From Mantis religiosa (taxonomy: Eukaryota; Arthropoda; Insecta; Mantodea; Mantidae): a stretch of DNA of 64,000 nucleotides. Shown piece by piece: positions 39,184 through 50,484 of the stretch (positions are counted from its first letter, which is position 1; every line of letters starts with the position of its first letter). The translations under genes and the position numbers were made by a program. The notes beneath the pieces are model-generated. The model made no database searches, was not told the origin of the DNA, and worked only from the letters and a program-made list of their open reading frames with translations. The stretch spans positions 13,801,153-13,865,152 of the forward strand of contig CM060953.1 in the NCBI GenBank assembly GCA_030765055.1, read 5' to 3'.

Positions 39184-39950
39184 ACAGGAAAGGAAGTATT
39201 ATTTATTTATTATCCAATTTTTATTCCTATTTTATCCAAAGGTATATTAGGAATACAGTTTACAAATTTATGAATATAATGCAATTTACAAAAACATAAC
39301 AAAATTCAATTTCAGGCCGACAAACAATAAACATCAAGATGAATCCTTTAGCTTAAGAAATATTTTGTTTAAGAAAGCTATGAAATATTGATAAGTTTTG
39401 TAATTCATCAAAATATGTGTAAATGGTTTTGAAACATTGTAACCTACGGATTGAAGCAATAATTCTTGTTCGTATCTTTCCAAACAGAAAAATGAGCAAT
39501 CAAATAAAATGTGAGGGACATCTTGAAGATGATTTCCACAAATACAATCAGATGTGGATTTGATTTTGAATCGAAATAAGTAAGCTGAAAATTTGCCATG
39601 TCCAGTTAAGAATTGAGTGAGAACAAAGTTAGGATTCACGAATTTACATTTATGTCTGTCAGAAACTGTTGGAAATATAAATCCTTAGTCAAAGCACCAC
39701 AATCAGTTTTTAAGCAATATTCATTCCAGTCGTTGATGATAATCTCCTTTAATGTTTGCCTCACATAAGAAATAGGGCATAGAGTGTAAGTCTCTGGAAG
39801 ATCTGAAAGAAATAGGGCATAGAGTGTAAGTCTCTGGAAGATCTGAAGTCGTAGCTGTCTTTGCAAGCTCATCTGCACGTTCATTTCCACGTGCCCTCTG
39901 ACCCATGAAATACACAGATGAAGTATACACAGGAAAGGAAGTAAACTTGA
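39184..39950 (-). pseudogene. Non-LTR retrotransposon RNase H and C-terminal fragment
   Basis: Minus-strand reading gives GNERADELAKTAT (about 39850-39895), the C-terminal end of the RNase H domain carried by I/R1-type LINEs. Downstream come LTQFLTGHGKFSAYLFRFKI and a zinc-knuckle-like CICGNHLQDVPHILFDC (39334-39639). This matches the order RNase H, then gag-like Cys/His tail. A 40-bp tandem duplication (39768-39807 and 39808-39847) shifts the frame between them. Reverse transcriptase and endonuclease are absent. Confidence 0.8.
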
Positions 39951-40835
39951 CCCCTAAACAGTTAAAATACTAGTATTTTTTAACAAAAATTACAAAAGTG
40001 GACTGTTTTGGGTTTAAATGTCTAATGTGGCACTACACAGTTCTCCCAACATTCTATTTTGTACTGAAACCAAACGTACGTAGATATAACGGTATCGAAG
40101 TATCGGATATCGTAGTAGCTCCTCGTTTGGGGATAGTCGTTCTCATGCAAACAGAGTGGAATTTCAAAGCCAGCACATAGCGACAAGTGTTAAGATTTGG
40201 CTATAAGCCTATCTGCTAGAGTATGTTTATGTACACTGACATGGAGTAGATAAGGAATAAGCGATAGTATGAATAGTTCGTACCAGAGTGAAGAGAAAAT
40301 GTCAGGCTTGTTTTCTCTCTATCAGAATGCCTTTTGGATTTACCGACACTAATGCGTATTTCCGGTAAAATGGCAATGTCGAACTTTCTGGGCCGCATGG
40401 TCGGGGCGGGGGGAGAGAAAGAAAAACAGAACGAAAAAAAGCAGCACAGGAAACTAAACCAAACATGCGTGTTTCAAATTGTAGCTAAGGCTTTCAAGAC
40501 ACGTTACAGAAGTATTTTGGAAATTGTGTAACTCTTCACAATAAATTGAGTTGAAGGTATTGAGATAATGAGATGTTTTAGATGTTTACCACATTCAAAT
40601 ATGCCACCACTTGACTTGCAGTCACAGCCGTGTGTCATGCACAGAAAATCTTTGTGTAAAATAAACATGACACGATAACTATATTCGGCAAGAACGCTAT
40701 GTTAATGCTATCTTTAAGCGATATGCATATTAAGGTTAGGAATGAGCATGTAACAAGGCACGCAAGGGTAAACAATCACCAAGTACTCATGATAAACAAT
40801 GCAACTGTTTTCCTTTTGTTCTACGAGGATTGTAG
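39951..40835. other. No recognised feature
   Basis: AT-rich. It includes one copy of the short dispersed repeat described near 27.4 kb (about 40157-40205). Confidence 0.45.
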
Positions 40836-41178
40836 TGTATCTGCCTCACGTTCAAGCGCTCCTGAGTTCGAATCTCGGTCAGGTTTTCCGGAGTTTTCCC
40901 TTATCCTGAAAGATGAATGTCTGCTAACTCTGGGCTCATTTGAGCATCATTTCACTCTTCACCTATTTCATTCATCGTAATCATGCCTCTGGTCACAGAG
41001 GTTGCGAGTTCAAACCTGCGGGGGACGATGGATTTTTACGGATGTAAAAGTCCTTAGCATGGTTTCCTTCGGAAGGGAAGTAAAGTTAGTGGCTCCATAT
41101 CATAGATTTACGACAAGTAAAAGAACGTCAAGCCTGATAGAGACATATGAGCAAAATAAGCAACTGCCACGCCGAATA
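40836..41178 (+). repeat. SINE A joined directly to SINE B
   Basis: The family A head and body (GAGTTCGAATCTCGGTCAGG to TTTCATTCATCGT, about 40836-40979) stop before the usual 3' end. Sequence switches at 40980 to a second tRNA-like B box (GCGAGTTCAAACCTGCGGGG) and the family B body (AAAGTCCTTAGCATGGTTTC, GAAGGGAAGTAAAGTTAGTG, AAGAACGTCAAGCCTGATAG). This is the only place where the family B head is visible. Confidence 0.75.
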
Positions 41179-41434
41179 TAGAATGGGCTATTGTGAACCA
41201 TACACCTACCTGTCCTAGGAGGGACTTAACCACGTATGACGGGAATGTGGCGTTAGGTCTTGTCATGTTCCTTTTACATTTTAAATTCGTGTATCATCAA
41301 ATCTCTCCATTTCTACCAACTACCAACTAGATCCCCAGTAGAGTCTATGCAGAACTTATAGGAATAAAAAGATGAATGTGGGAGGATTAAAATCGGGTAT
41401 TGGTTCCTGTGCACCTCCTTTTTGTAATTTGCGT
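41179..41434. other. No recognised feature
   Basis: Linker between the SINE A/B pair and the SINE A array; nothing recognised. Confidence 0.4.
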
Positions 41435-42298
41435 CCTCCAACGTTAAGTCATATCGGACGATGAATGAAATGATGTTCAAATAAGTACAGGTTACATAGA
41501 GCTTAGAGTTACCAGACATTCATCTTTCAGGATAAGAGAAAACCTCCAACGTTAAGTCATATCGGACGATGAATGAAATGATGTTCAAATAAGTACAGGG
41601 TACATAGAGCTTAGAGTTACCAGACATTCATCTTTCAGGATAAGAGAAAACCTCCAACGTTAAGTCATATCGGACGATGAATGAAATGATGTTCAAATAA
41701 GTACAGGGTGCATAGAGCTTAGAGTCACCAGACATTCATCTTTCAGGATAAGAGAAAACCTCCAACGTTAAGTCATATCGCACGATGAATGGAATGATGT
41801 TCAAATGAGTACAGTGTACATAGAGCTTAGAGTTACTAGACATTCATCTTTCAGGATAAGAGAAAATCTCCAAGGTTAAGTCATATCGGACGATGAATGA
41901 AATGATGTTGAAATGAGTACAGGGTACATAGAGCTTAGAGTTACCAGACATTCATCTTTCAGGATAAGAGAAAACCTGCAACGTTAAGTCATATCGCACG
42001 ATGAATGGAATGATGTTCAAATAAGTACAGTGTACATAGAGCTTAGAGTTACTAGACATTCATCTTTCAGGATAAGAGAAAATCTCCAAGGTTAAGTCAT
42101 ATCGGACGATGAATGAAATGATGTTGAAATGAGTACAGGGTACATAGAGCTTAGAGTTACCAGACATTCATCTTTCAGGATAATGGAAAACCTCCAACGT
42201 TAAGTCATATCGGACGATGAATGAAATGATGTTCAAATAACTACAGGGTACATAGAGCTTAGAGTTACCAGACATTCATCTTTCAGGATAATGGAAAA
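41435..42298 (-). repeat. 108-bp tandem array derived from SINE A
   Basis: Eight units start at 41435, 41543, 41651, 41759, 41867, 41975, 42083 and 42191, all exactly 108 bp. Read on the minus strand each unit is the 3' two-thirds of SINE A (TTATCCTGAAAGATGAATGT to ATGACTTAACGTTGGAGG). Units 4 and 6 share GCACGATGAATGGAATG, and units 5 and 7 share TCTCCAAGGTT, so a 216-bp dimer has duplicated. All units keep the 108-bp length. Confidence 0.95.
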
Positions 42299-42365
42299 CC
42301 GCGTAAAACGCCTTATCCAGGTAACTCACCATAAGCAAACTCGGGACCTCTTGAATGTGTGCACC
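42299..42365 (-). repeat. SINE A head adjoining the array
   Basis: Single-copy minus-strand SINE A sequence (GAGTTACCTGGATAAGGCG, AAGAGGTCCCGAGTTTGCTT). It shows that the array grew inside one SINE insertion rather than arising from repeated insertions. Confidence 0.75.
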
Positions 42366-42935
42366 TCGCTTGTCTACTCTAATTAGTAAATAATAGTCCA
42401 TACATTGGCTAGAAGTGCTCGCATGTAATTATGCTGAAGCGGTTTGGAAATATAGTTCTTTAAACCTTATTTTCATTTTACTTTATGCCTGTCTGGATCT
42501 GAGAGAATGTCCTGGATGGGGGGTCCCCTGGGCTCTTAAATATCAGCTTTGGTATAAACTGTTCACATTCACGTCTCTTTCGTGGATGTCCATTTTAATG
42601 TCCACATCGAGTTGCAGTACAGAGCATAACACTTTATTTCTCTCAGCTTGCCGTATTACTTAAAGGGCATTATCATAATATATTCGTTTATGTGTTGGGC
42701 ATTGTCACAACGCTGGAGTAAATACATTTTCTGTAGTCAGTAATAAATTATAGGCCAAATGGTATACTAACAAGAATAAGGAACGCGATTAATCCCATTT
42801 CGTACTTAGGTACTATACACATGACATATTACCGGCAGATTTACATTTTCATACTATACAAATATAATTAATTTAATTTGTAACATAAAACTTCACTTAT
42901 CTTTAAAGAAAATGATAAAAAAAATTATTAATTGA
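42366..42935. other. No recognised feature
   Basis: AT-rich sequence; an 82-codon plus-strand frame (42415-42663) is unrecognised. Confidence 0.5.
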
Positions 42936-42942
42936 TGAGAAT

Positions 42943-42975
42943 CGCGAATTCGTGAAATCTTTTTCACATTATCAG
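42943..42975 (-). ncRNA. Decayed hammerhead ribozyme-like motif
   Basis: On the minus strand CTGATAAT is followed by the stem GTGAAA/TTTCAC with a 4-base loop, then GAATTCGCG. The order is that of a hammerhead core (CUGANGA, helix II, GAAA), with one change in each conserved box (CTGATAA for CTGATGA, GAAT for GAAA). It lies about 120 bp downstream of a Penelope-like endonuclease remnant on the same strand. Penelope-like elements are known to carry hammerheads, and the position supports the call. Not expected to cleave. Confidence 0.5.
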
Positions 42976-43094
42976 CTCAAATAACCTCGTTGTCAACGAT
43001 ACAATCACTAGATGTCACTATGTTTTTACCAGTACTGCCAAAATCTGAAAATGAAATAAACTTAAAAACAGAATCGACTGCTGGTATTTCAAAC

Positions 43095-43480
43095 CATTAA
43101 ATCTATCGGACCATTTAATTGTTTTAATAATTTAACTTCTGGCTTTATTTCATGGTTAAATGACCAAAATGATCTGCTACGGCTGATTTATCAGTTTGCT
43201 TACACTTAGTGTTACGAAAATGTTCTTTCGTTCTGGTTTCCAAATCACGTTTTGTCTTTCCAAAATAAACTTTATCACAATCTATACAATTAAATTAATA
43301 AATACCATTATTAGGAATTTTATCTTTTTAAAGAATTGTAGTAAATTTTTAATACTATATTTATTTTGAGGAACTAAAGTTGTACCAAACTCTTTAAATT
43401 ATTTTTGACAATGTTTATTAACCCAAGGATGGTAAATAACTAAGTAGCTAGCTTCATATTTTACGTATTTATTACATTTT
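43095..43480 (-). pseudogene. Penelope-like retroelement GIY-YIG endonuclease fragment
   Basis: Minus-strand reading gives KDKIPNNGIY, one stop, then FNCIDCDKVYFGKTKRDLET and RTKEHFRNTKCKQTDKSAVA, DHFGHLTMK and stop (43310 to about 43150). This is the GIY-YIG domain (GIY and YFG for YIG, catalytic Arg in the RTKEH segment) with the CxxC-type spacing seen in Penelope-like elements. The upstream piece (YHPWVNKHCQK and FGTTLVPQNKYSIKNLL, about 43370-43440) matches the linker between reverse transcriptase and endonuclease. Frame breaks and the missing reverse transcriptase mean it is dead. Confidence 0.75.
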
Positions 43481-43527
43481 CATATTAACTTATACATGAG
43501 ATTAAGTCAGAAGTCTAAAAAATGAAA

Positions 43528-43768
43528 TGTGGTGTTTAACGCCCGCTGTTACTACATTCGGCACCGCAGGCGGTGACATTTAGTGATATATGAAATGAAG
43601 ATGAAGCACCGGTGGAATGAGATGGCGGGGGAAACCGGAAATCCCGGAGTAAACCCAACCCAGCGCCGTGTTGTCCACCACAAGTCTCACTTTGTTGTCA
43701 CCTGGGATCGAACCCTGGCCACATTGGGGAGAGTGGAGAGGTCTAACCACTCAGCCACGTCGCGCATG
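43528..43768 (-). repeat. SINE D copy, minus strand
   Basis: The minus-strand head (GGCTGAGTGGTTAGACCTCT, B box GGTTCGATCCCAGGTGACAA) and body run to the GTAGTAACAGCGGGCGTTAA 3' end. It is the same 3' subfamily as 11655 and 27826. Confidence 0.85.
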
Positions 43769-44504
43769 TTTTGCATACAATTTTTGTGACAGCAGTGAAT
43801 AATACAAATGCTTCCACGAAAATAAAATTAATCATGCTAACTCTTTAAAAAGAGTATCGAAGTCGAGTGCGCTAGGCTCAATGGACTGGTTGATCGATTT
43901 GTCCCGCCACGTCAGCAATAAGATTTAAGTGGTAAAAATTGAAGACTCAAATATGAAAATATTGTATGTTTGTAACATATACATTTCAATTGTTGAAGGA
44001 CTGTATGCCTACGTCTTACTAGCATTTGCGATAAAATGCAAAACGCACGAAGGAGTGCAGGAATTTTAAAATTCACAAGCCTGATAGCATGAGCAGGAAG
44101 TTAGTAAAAAACTTGACTATGTTATCTGGTTCAAGCTTCAAGCTACTGTTCTCTGAGAAATTGTATTAAACGTTTGTGCTCTGTAGACTTAGCATGTGTT
44201 TTTGGCTCATCACGTGTTTTCGCCTTTCGACTAGGTAGGCAACTGTTTATTGTTATCAGTCAATTTCCTTAACAGATGAGCAACGACCCTGACATTGCTT
44301 GCCAGAGTTCCATGATTAGCCTTATCTGTTTGTGTTTTTTCCTTCTGCCATATGCATACATGACAAGGGCAAACGTTTAGCAGTGGCGTATCCCACTTCT
44401 GCCTGATTTGTCTAAGCTGTATTACAGCATTATTCATTTTATTTCTTAGATAACTCGTATAGGTCAAACTATGACTTAAGTGGTGAGCTAGCTTGTATCC
44501 ACGA
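43769..44504. other. No recognised feature
   Basis: AT-rich. A 78-codon minus-strand frame (44231-44467) is unrecognised. Confidence 0.5.
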
Positions 44505-44690
44505 AGCTCAGGAAGGGCGGTGGATATTTTTGGAGCGTAAAAGTTACTAGTATGTCTCCCTTAGTGAGGGAAGTAAAGCTGGTGGTCCCCTGTCGTCATC
44601 AAGTAAAAGAACCTCAAGTTCGTAAAGAGGCCTCTGTGCAAAATTAAGTAGTATTTCAGTCCAAGTGTAGAACGGAAAGCCTGATAACCA
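44505..44690 (+). repeat. SINE B copy, 5'-truncated
   Basis: Family B blocks in order: GGTGGATATTTTTGGAGCGT, GAGGGAAGTAAAGCTGGTGG, AAGTAAAAGAACCTCAAG, then a tail with GGCCTCTGTGCAAAATTAAG. Confidence 0.7.
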
Positions 44691-45254
44691 CAGCATTTAT
44701 GGAGTGTCTGTATATAAAAAGTCAGCTTATTTTTCTTTATGCCATCTTTGAATTAGGATATTTTCACTGATATCTGCTAAAGCGTCACACCATCGTGCAC
44801 AAACATGGTAAGTAATACATTTCGTACATTCATATCGCAGTACACTACTTTCTGTGTAGCTACTTCTTAACCTAATAGCTTCAAAATGGAATACCAAGAA
44901 GCGGGCGTGGTTTATGAGCACAAACAATTAAAATGTGAACTGATAATTTAATAAAGAGAAATTTGTACTTAGATAAACGCAATATACAGCATCGTATAGC
45001 AAAAGTACATTGTGATGGACAATTTAGTGAAGAAAAATATATCATTACCTTACTCGTATGTTGAGAGATGGTTCCAATAATACAAATTCTCATATGTCGG
45101 TTTCCTTGTAGGTGCAATGGCAGTAGGAAAATACAGTGAACTTAAAGCCATAAGCAAATGTTGTAAAAGTTGGTCGCTATGTAATGTCTTTGAAATGTTG
45201 CTCTCTGTATGAACAAATCGATTAGCGACTCCACACTTGAAAAAAAAGTATAGT
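44691..45254. other. No recognised feature
   Basis: AT-rich, short unrecognised frames only. Confidence 0.5.
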
Positions 45255-45610
45255 TAAGTTAACCACTGGCGCGACAGCCCTAACAGGGCCAAGGTCTACC
45301 AACCCGACTGTCGGCCTTACGCCCACTTACGCACGGCACAAGTGGGCGATCGTCCAACCGATACGGGGAGGAGATATGGTCAGCATCTTGGCATCCCCCA
45401 GTCGGATTGTTGGTTTTCGTGACCAAAGCCTATTACCTATCGTAAGCTCCTCACGATGCTCACGATGCATCGATGCCTCACGATGCTCAGGGGGTACCGG
45501 TCCTACACCCGGGACCTAAAATCCGCATCGCATGGGTGGGATCGAACCCGGGCCGCTTTCCGTAGCCAGGGACCAAGGCATGCTGCCTTAGCCCACGATG
45601 CAGGACGAAA
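45255..45610 (-). repeat. SINE G, minus strand, long GC-rich body
   Basis: The minus-strand head has a B box (GGGTTCGATCCCACCCATGC, about 45530-45550) and a body rich in GCATCGTGAG words. That decamer-like unit is repeated several times (about 45450-45490). The 3' part ends with GGGCTGTCGCGCCAGTGGTT. A 355-bp, GC-rich block in AT-rich DNA; single copy here. Confidence 0.6.
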
Positions 45611-46130
45611 AAAGTATAGTACATATTTGAAAATTCAAATCAGTAAAAAGAAATATTTGGAATTAGTAAACTAAACTGTGCTTCAAGGTTTCGTACATCT
45701 CTTCCGGTTTACTGGTTATACAATCGCCATCCAGTAAAGAGAGGTATTTTGAGGACATTCCCAGAAAATTTAAGATACATGTTTCATTTTGTCAAGAAAA
45801 CATATCAAACATACGATATTTTAACAAAACCGATTAGCCCTTTTCTTACGAAATAAACATTTTCGAAAAGCAGTTCATCTAAGGGGAGTTTGAGCAGGGG
45901 AATTCTTATTTATTTATTTTTTAATGTTCGTGTTATCCTTGGAACAAGCTCAACTTAAATATAATATTGGTATGAATTCGAGTTTGGTGTTTGAATTATG
46001 TTGATCGTACACTTTTTTCCTAAAATGCTTTTTGGAAGGGGTTACCTGGTCTCAAAACTTTATTTTCTGTGAAATCTTAAGTGTGGGATTTTTAGTAAGA
46101 ATGCAATATTTTCCGTACTCCCTGTAAATA
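45611..46130. other. No recognised feature
   Basis: AT-rich sequence, nothing recognised. Confidence 0.5.
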
Positions 46131-46640
46131 ACCGAGCGGGGTGCTCAGACTGGTTTGTCTGTGGCCCGCATTCGAGACTTCCTGGTTCGATTCCCGTGGC
46201 CGGTCTACCTGACCCATGGGTTTTGTCGAGGGTTTTCCCGGGTCACCAGGCGAAAGCTGGATAGGTTAATTACATCCCCCAAATTTCCTGTCCCTCCATT
46301 TCATCTTCATTATCATTTCATGTCATCTCTCATCTGATGGTCTCTTTCAGGGTAGAAGTGTCGGCGGGTGTCTCGGCGGTGCATGACAGGATGGTATCTC
46401 CTGGTAAACACTTCCTTATCTGGTAGGACGGTCTCCGAACTCGGTCTGGTGTTGGGGCTGTTTTCGAAACACATTAGAATGGGATTTCCGTTGTCCTGGT
46501 CTGCCGGGGAGTTTCCATTTAGTAAAATCTAGGTACCCTGCCCTTGCGCTGTCGTGGCTCCTTGGTATGGCCGCCCTCTGTCTCCTCTCGCCTCATCCTT
46601 CCTCCCTGGGTGTGTCACTTGGGGGCATAGGTATATTAGA
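46131..46640 (+). repeat. SINE E copy, near full length
   Basis: The head (ACCGAGCGGGGTGCTCAGAC, B box TGGTTCGATTCCCGTGGCCG) and the complete long body align with the copy at 36172 up to TCGCCTCATCCTTCCTCCCT. The middle (46420-46500) differs from 36480-36600, suggesting two subfamilies. Confidence 0.8.
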
Positions 46641-47097
46641 CCACGTTTGTACCTCCGTCCCAAATCTCTTTCGTACTCAAGTCCACTGTAAATATTTACA
46701 TAGTAAGAAAGATAAAGGTGTCGATTATTGGAAAGTGTGTATTTTAAAAGCCAGAATAATATTTAATAAAAACCAAAACAGCCGGAAGTGTTACGTGAGC
46801 AATGCTTTATCTGTACTGTGCATGCTCTGAAAGTTTTAATGACCGTGATAACTCAGACATTTTACGTTTTATCTCGGACACGTGTGATAAGTACAATGTC
46901 ACACATTTTTGTAACACATTTGGCCTTTAAATTCCATACGCTCACCAGAAACAACTGAATATCGTCAAAGCATTCAGCAGTTCGAACCGTTTAATAAACA
47001 ATATATAAGAAAAAAAGCTATTTACAGTATTTTGTTTGTTAATGACGATGTCAATTGTCAGCGCCGCCAGTGTGCCGAAATTTTGTCTTGCAGGAGG
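46641..47097. other. No recognised feature
   Basis: AT-rich, nothing recognised. Confidence 0.5.
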
Positions 47098-47180
47098 TTG
47101 AAACATTAGGTGTGCACTGTGTTTGAACCCACGACCTTGGGATGAAGTAGGCCAGCACCTAACGAACTGAGTCACCAATA
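47098..47180 (-). repeat. tRNA-like SINE head, minus strand
   Basis: The minus strand has an A-box-like GGTGACTCAGTTCGTTAGGT and a B box (GTGGGTTCAAACACAGTG) about 35 bp apart, as in a tRNA-derived head. The body beyond is not recognisable. The arms do not pair as a functional tRNA. Confidence 0.55.
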
Positions 47181-48505
47181 AACTGTGTTTTCGTCTATCG
47201 TTACCACTTGGCGATTCCCAGAAAATACAAGATGTAATGTAAATATCGGTGTTATTAAGTAAAGGGTAGTTAAGGTGTCGGATCTAATGAACATAGTTAG
47301 GCCTTTTTATGACCGGTATGAAATCCGCCTGAAATTGTGTTTATACAAATTGCCACCGAAATTTTGGTATTGAATTCTTGACTCGAATGCAAGATTTACT
47401 GTATTTACTGTGTGTATATGGTAGAAAATGGAAAAACAATACATTTGGTTAGAACAAATAAAACAATAAAAGAATTAAGAATAGAAACACCAGAGGTTAG
47501 TGTGCACACTTAAAATGGTGCTTTTCTTATTTTGCTTGCTTTTATATTACTTCCCGACCTACGTATCAAGCTAGCTATCTAACAAAGCTCATAAATTAGT
47601 TGATAGCTTTTTAATATCAACACGTTTAGAGTGAAATACTTCTAATAAAGAGGTAATGTAAACAAAAATCTACGGGAACAAAATGGGTTGCACTGAAAAA
47701 CACAAAAACAGGGAATTTAACTAGTGATTCTATCGCAGTCAGAATATTGATATGCTGCTTTCACGTGGGTTTCTCTGCTCATTTCTACAACATATTCTTA
47801 GACAAACTCTATTTTTATCCCTATTTCTTGTTAATGAAAATAAACTTCATTACACATCTACAGACTTTGTTATAGGTATAAGAAAAATAAAAGTATAGGG
47901 AGATTTTTAAGAAGTCGATCGCTCTGTCATTGCTTTTGTTTCCCATGTGCTTTGCATGATGACGAGAAAAGAGTCTTTACCACTTGAAATAAATATATAA
48001 ATATTCATTAATTCAATACAATAGCAAAGAGTTTCTCAGAAGAGTTTAACTTCCCCAAAAATGTTTTATTTGGCATGAACTAATGAAATGATTTTCATGT
48101 AAGGTGTAAGCTGGGGCGTGGAATTGGAAGACATTGAACTTAGGAGTAAACATTAAGTTATACATTAATCAAATTTTTCGTTTGTAAGTTTTGCTGTTCA
48201 TAGACCACACGAGGAACTTTTCCTAAAATAGTTTTTGGGGATTTCAAAGGAATTCAAAATATGTGCTTCTAGTGAAATATCAACATGAAAATTTTGGATG
48301 ATATTCAACACTTCATATTACTCTGAGTATGCAACAGAGAAGGGCACTAAAAACGAAAAACAACAGAAATCCTACTGATACTAAGAGTACTTTTTTACCA
48401 TCTATACTGGGCACTAAAAGAAATACTGTGTTCGACACCAAGATACATATTTGGAACTGGATTGTTCGGAGGAAATTTGGCATCCCGATCAGACTGTCTT
48501 TTGAA
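47181..48505. other. No recognised feature
   Basis: AT-rich. The stretch 48329-48505 has a plus-strand open frame (start at 48329) that is unrecognised. Confidence 0.5.
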
Positions 48506-48507
48506 CC

Positions 48508-48935
48508 TATGTCCCAAGTGCGGCACCCGCGGGAGGGAGGATGAGGTGAGAGGAGACAGGGTGCCTGACCTCAAGGAGTCACCACGGTACAGAGGGTTTA
48601 ACAGATAGGAACTCCCCTGAGGTGGGTTTAGGGCAGTCGTCATCCACATACCGTAGCCCCGAAACAGTCACAAGGCCGGCTCGAAGACCGGGGTCCGTAC
48701 CGCCGGAGGAGAAAGTGTTCACTCAGGGCATATCATCCTGACATGCGACGCCGACACCCGCCGACAGATGAGAGATGGTATGAAATGATAATGGAGATGA
48801 AATGGAGTCACAGGAAATTCTGGGCGTGTAATTAACTTACTCAACATTCACCTGGCGACCGGAGAAACCCTCCGAAAACCCCTATGGGTCAGGTAGGTCG
48901 GTCCGGGAAATCGAAGGATACACGTTTTGAGGCTC
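48508..48935 (-). repeat. SINE E copy, minus strand, head decayed
   Basis: Minus-strand blocks GGGTTTTCGGAGGGTTTCTC, CTGTGACTCCATTTCATCTC, ATACCATCTCTCATCTGTCG and the GGATGATATGCCCTGAGTG region follow family E order, then a diverged 3' part rich in CCGG. The tRNA-like head is barely visible near 48905-48935. Confidence 0.7.
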
Positions 48936-49621
48936 TCTGAGTACAAGTTAAGCTTGTAATTTAATGTAATATAATTTATTTCTCATCTTTCCTTGTACAT
49001 CATCAAATGGCAATATAAAATCAAGATTACAATTATAAAATCCATACTGTAAAATGCCATATATTGCTAAATCCTGAAATCCTACCATGTCGCCCGCCAT
49101 TGAATAATAATTCGCTCCCCATACACCTAACCCTAGGTTTTGGTTAAGCTTGTAAGTAAATCAAAAGCTAGCATTCGGTTAAATGCAACTATTTATTTAA
49201 GTTTAATATTTTCTAGGAATGTGTTGTTTGCCGTCAACGATCCAGTTGATATTCCCCTCACATGGATGAATCTCCAAAAGTGCCCATTGACGTGTTTCAT
49301 AATTACTGTTTCAAGCCCCATCCCAATTCACTTTGTACCCAAAACTGTGCTGAAGCTCTACCAATGTCATTTTCTAAATATTGCTTCTTTCATTTGCAGC
49401 TAGAAGAGCTTGTTTTGTCAGAGTTCTTTTAGCTGAGAAAGCTTTTGGAGTATGACATTCGCTCAAGACTGCAACATCTATGTGAAATACAATGAAACAA
49501 GGCGCTATATATTTTACGTGGTCATATATGGACGGATATGTTTGGAGATACTTCATGGCTCAGTCAATATTAACTTGCTTCATCACATGTATCCACAAAG
49601 TCCTTAGTATCAGGCAACAGT
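48936..49621. other. No recognised feature
   Basis: AT-rich. An 87-codon plus-strand frame (49140-49403) is unrecognised. Confidence 0.5.
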
Positions 49622-50110
49622 ATCTCTGTTTCTATACATAACGGTAGATGGCAGCTTCTACACGTGTATACAGAGGCCCTAGTACTATTCAACCGTGTAT
49701 CTGCTTTTGTACGTGATGGGCAGATGATAGCTTCGACACAGGTCCATAAAGGCCTTGGTGCTGGCCAACTGTGCCTCTGCTTTTATACGTGATCGGCAGA
49801 TGATAGCTTCAACACAGGTCCATAAAGGCCTTGGTGCTGGCCAACTGTGCCTCTGCTTTTATACGTGATGGGCAGATGATAGCTTCGACACAGGTCCATA
49901 AAGGCCTTAGTGCTGGCCAACTGTGCCTCTGCTTTTATACGTGATGGGCAGATGATAGCTTTGACACAGGTCCATAAAGACCGTAGTGCTGGCCAACCTT
50001 GCCTCTGCTTTTGTACGTGATGGGCAGATGATAGCTTCGACACAGGTCCATAAAGGCCTTAGTGCTGGCCAACTATGCCTCTACGTATATAACTACTGGG
50101 TAGATGGCAT
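49622..50110. repeat. 76-bp tandem array
   Basis: CTGCTTTT (or close variants) recurs at 49701, 49777, 49853, 49929 and 50005, with a final CTACGTAT at 50081. All spacings are exactly 76 bp. A more diverged first unit starts near 49625. The unit contains ACGTGATGGGCAGATGATAG and CATAAAGGCCTTAGTGCTGG. The length is not a multiple of three, and no parent mobile element was recognised. Confidence 0.95.
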
Positions 50111-50484
50111 TAGGGTATCGTCCAGACTCCCTGCTTTCTCCACCTGCAGAGCTTTGCTTATTACCATTTATTTTGTCTATTGTTTTAAACGTTTGGATCC
50201 TTACGCAATCTGACATTTACGTTGATGAAAGAACTCCATTCAGATTGATGATCCATGGACTACAGACGTTACCATCTGCGTTGGTAATGAAGTTTTACAC
50301 AATCACATCAAGTGCAATTTTACTCAAAAATCTGCTAAAATATTTTACATAATGTATAAATTCTTCTCTGATATTTTTTCACCCAAACGTTTATTAACTT
50401 TCGCTGTTTGGTAAAATATAAAAATGCATTGTCCTTTCACTTTCTGTTCTAAGGACGCTTTATACTAGAGGAAAAATTTTAGTT
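50111..50484. other. No recognised feature
   Basis: AT-rich, nothing recognised. Confidence 0.5.
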
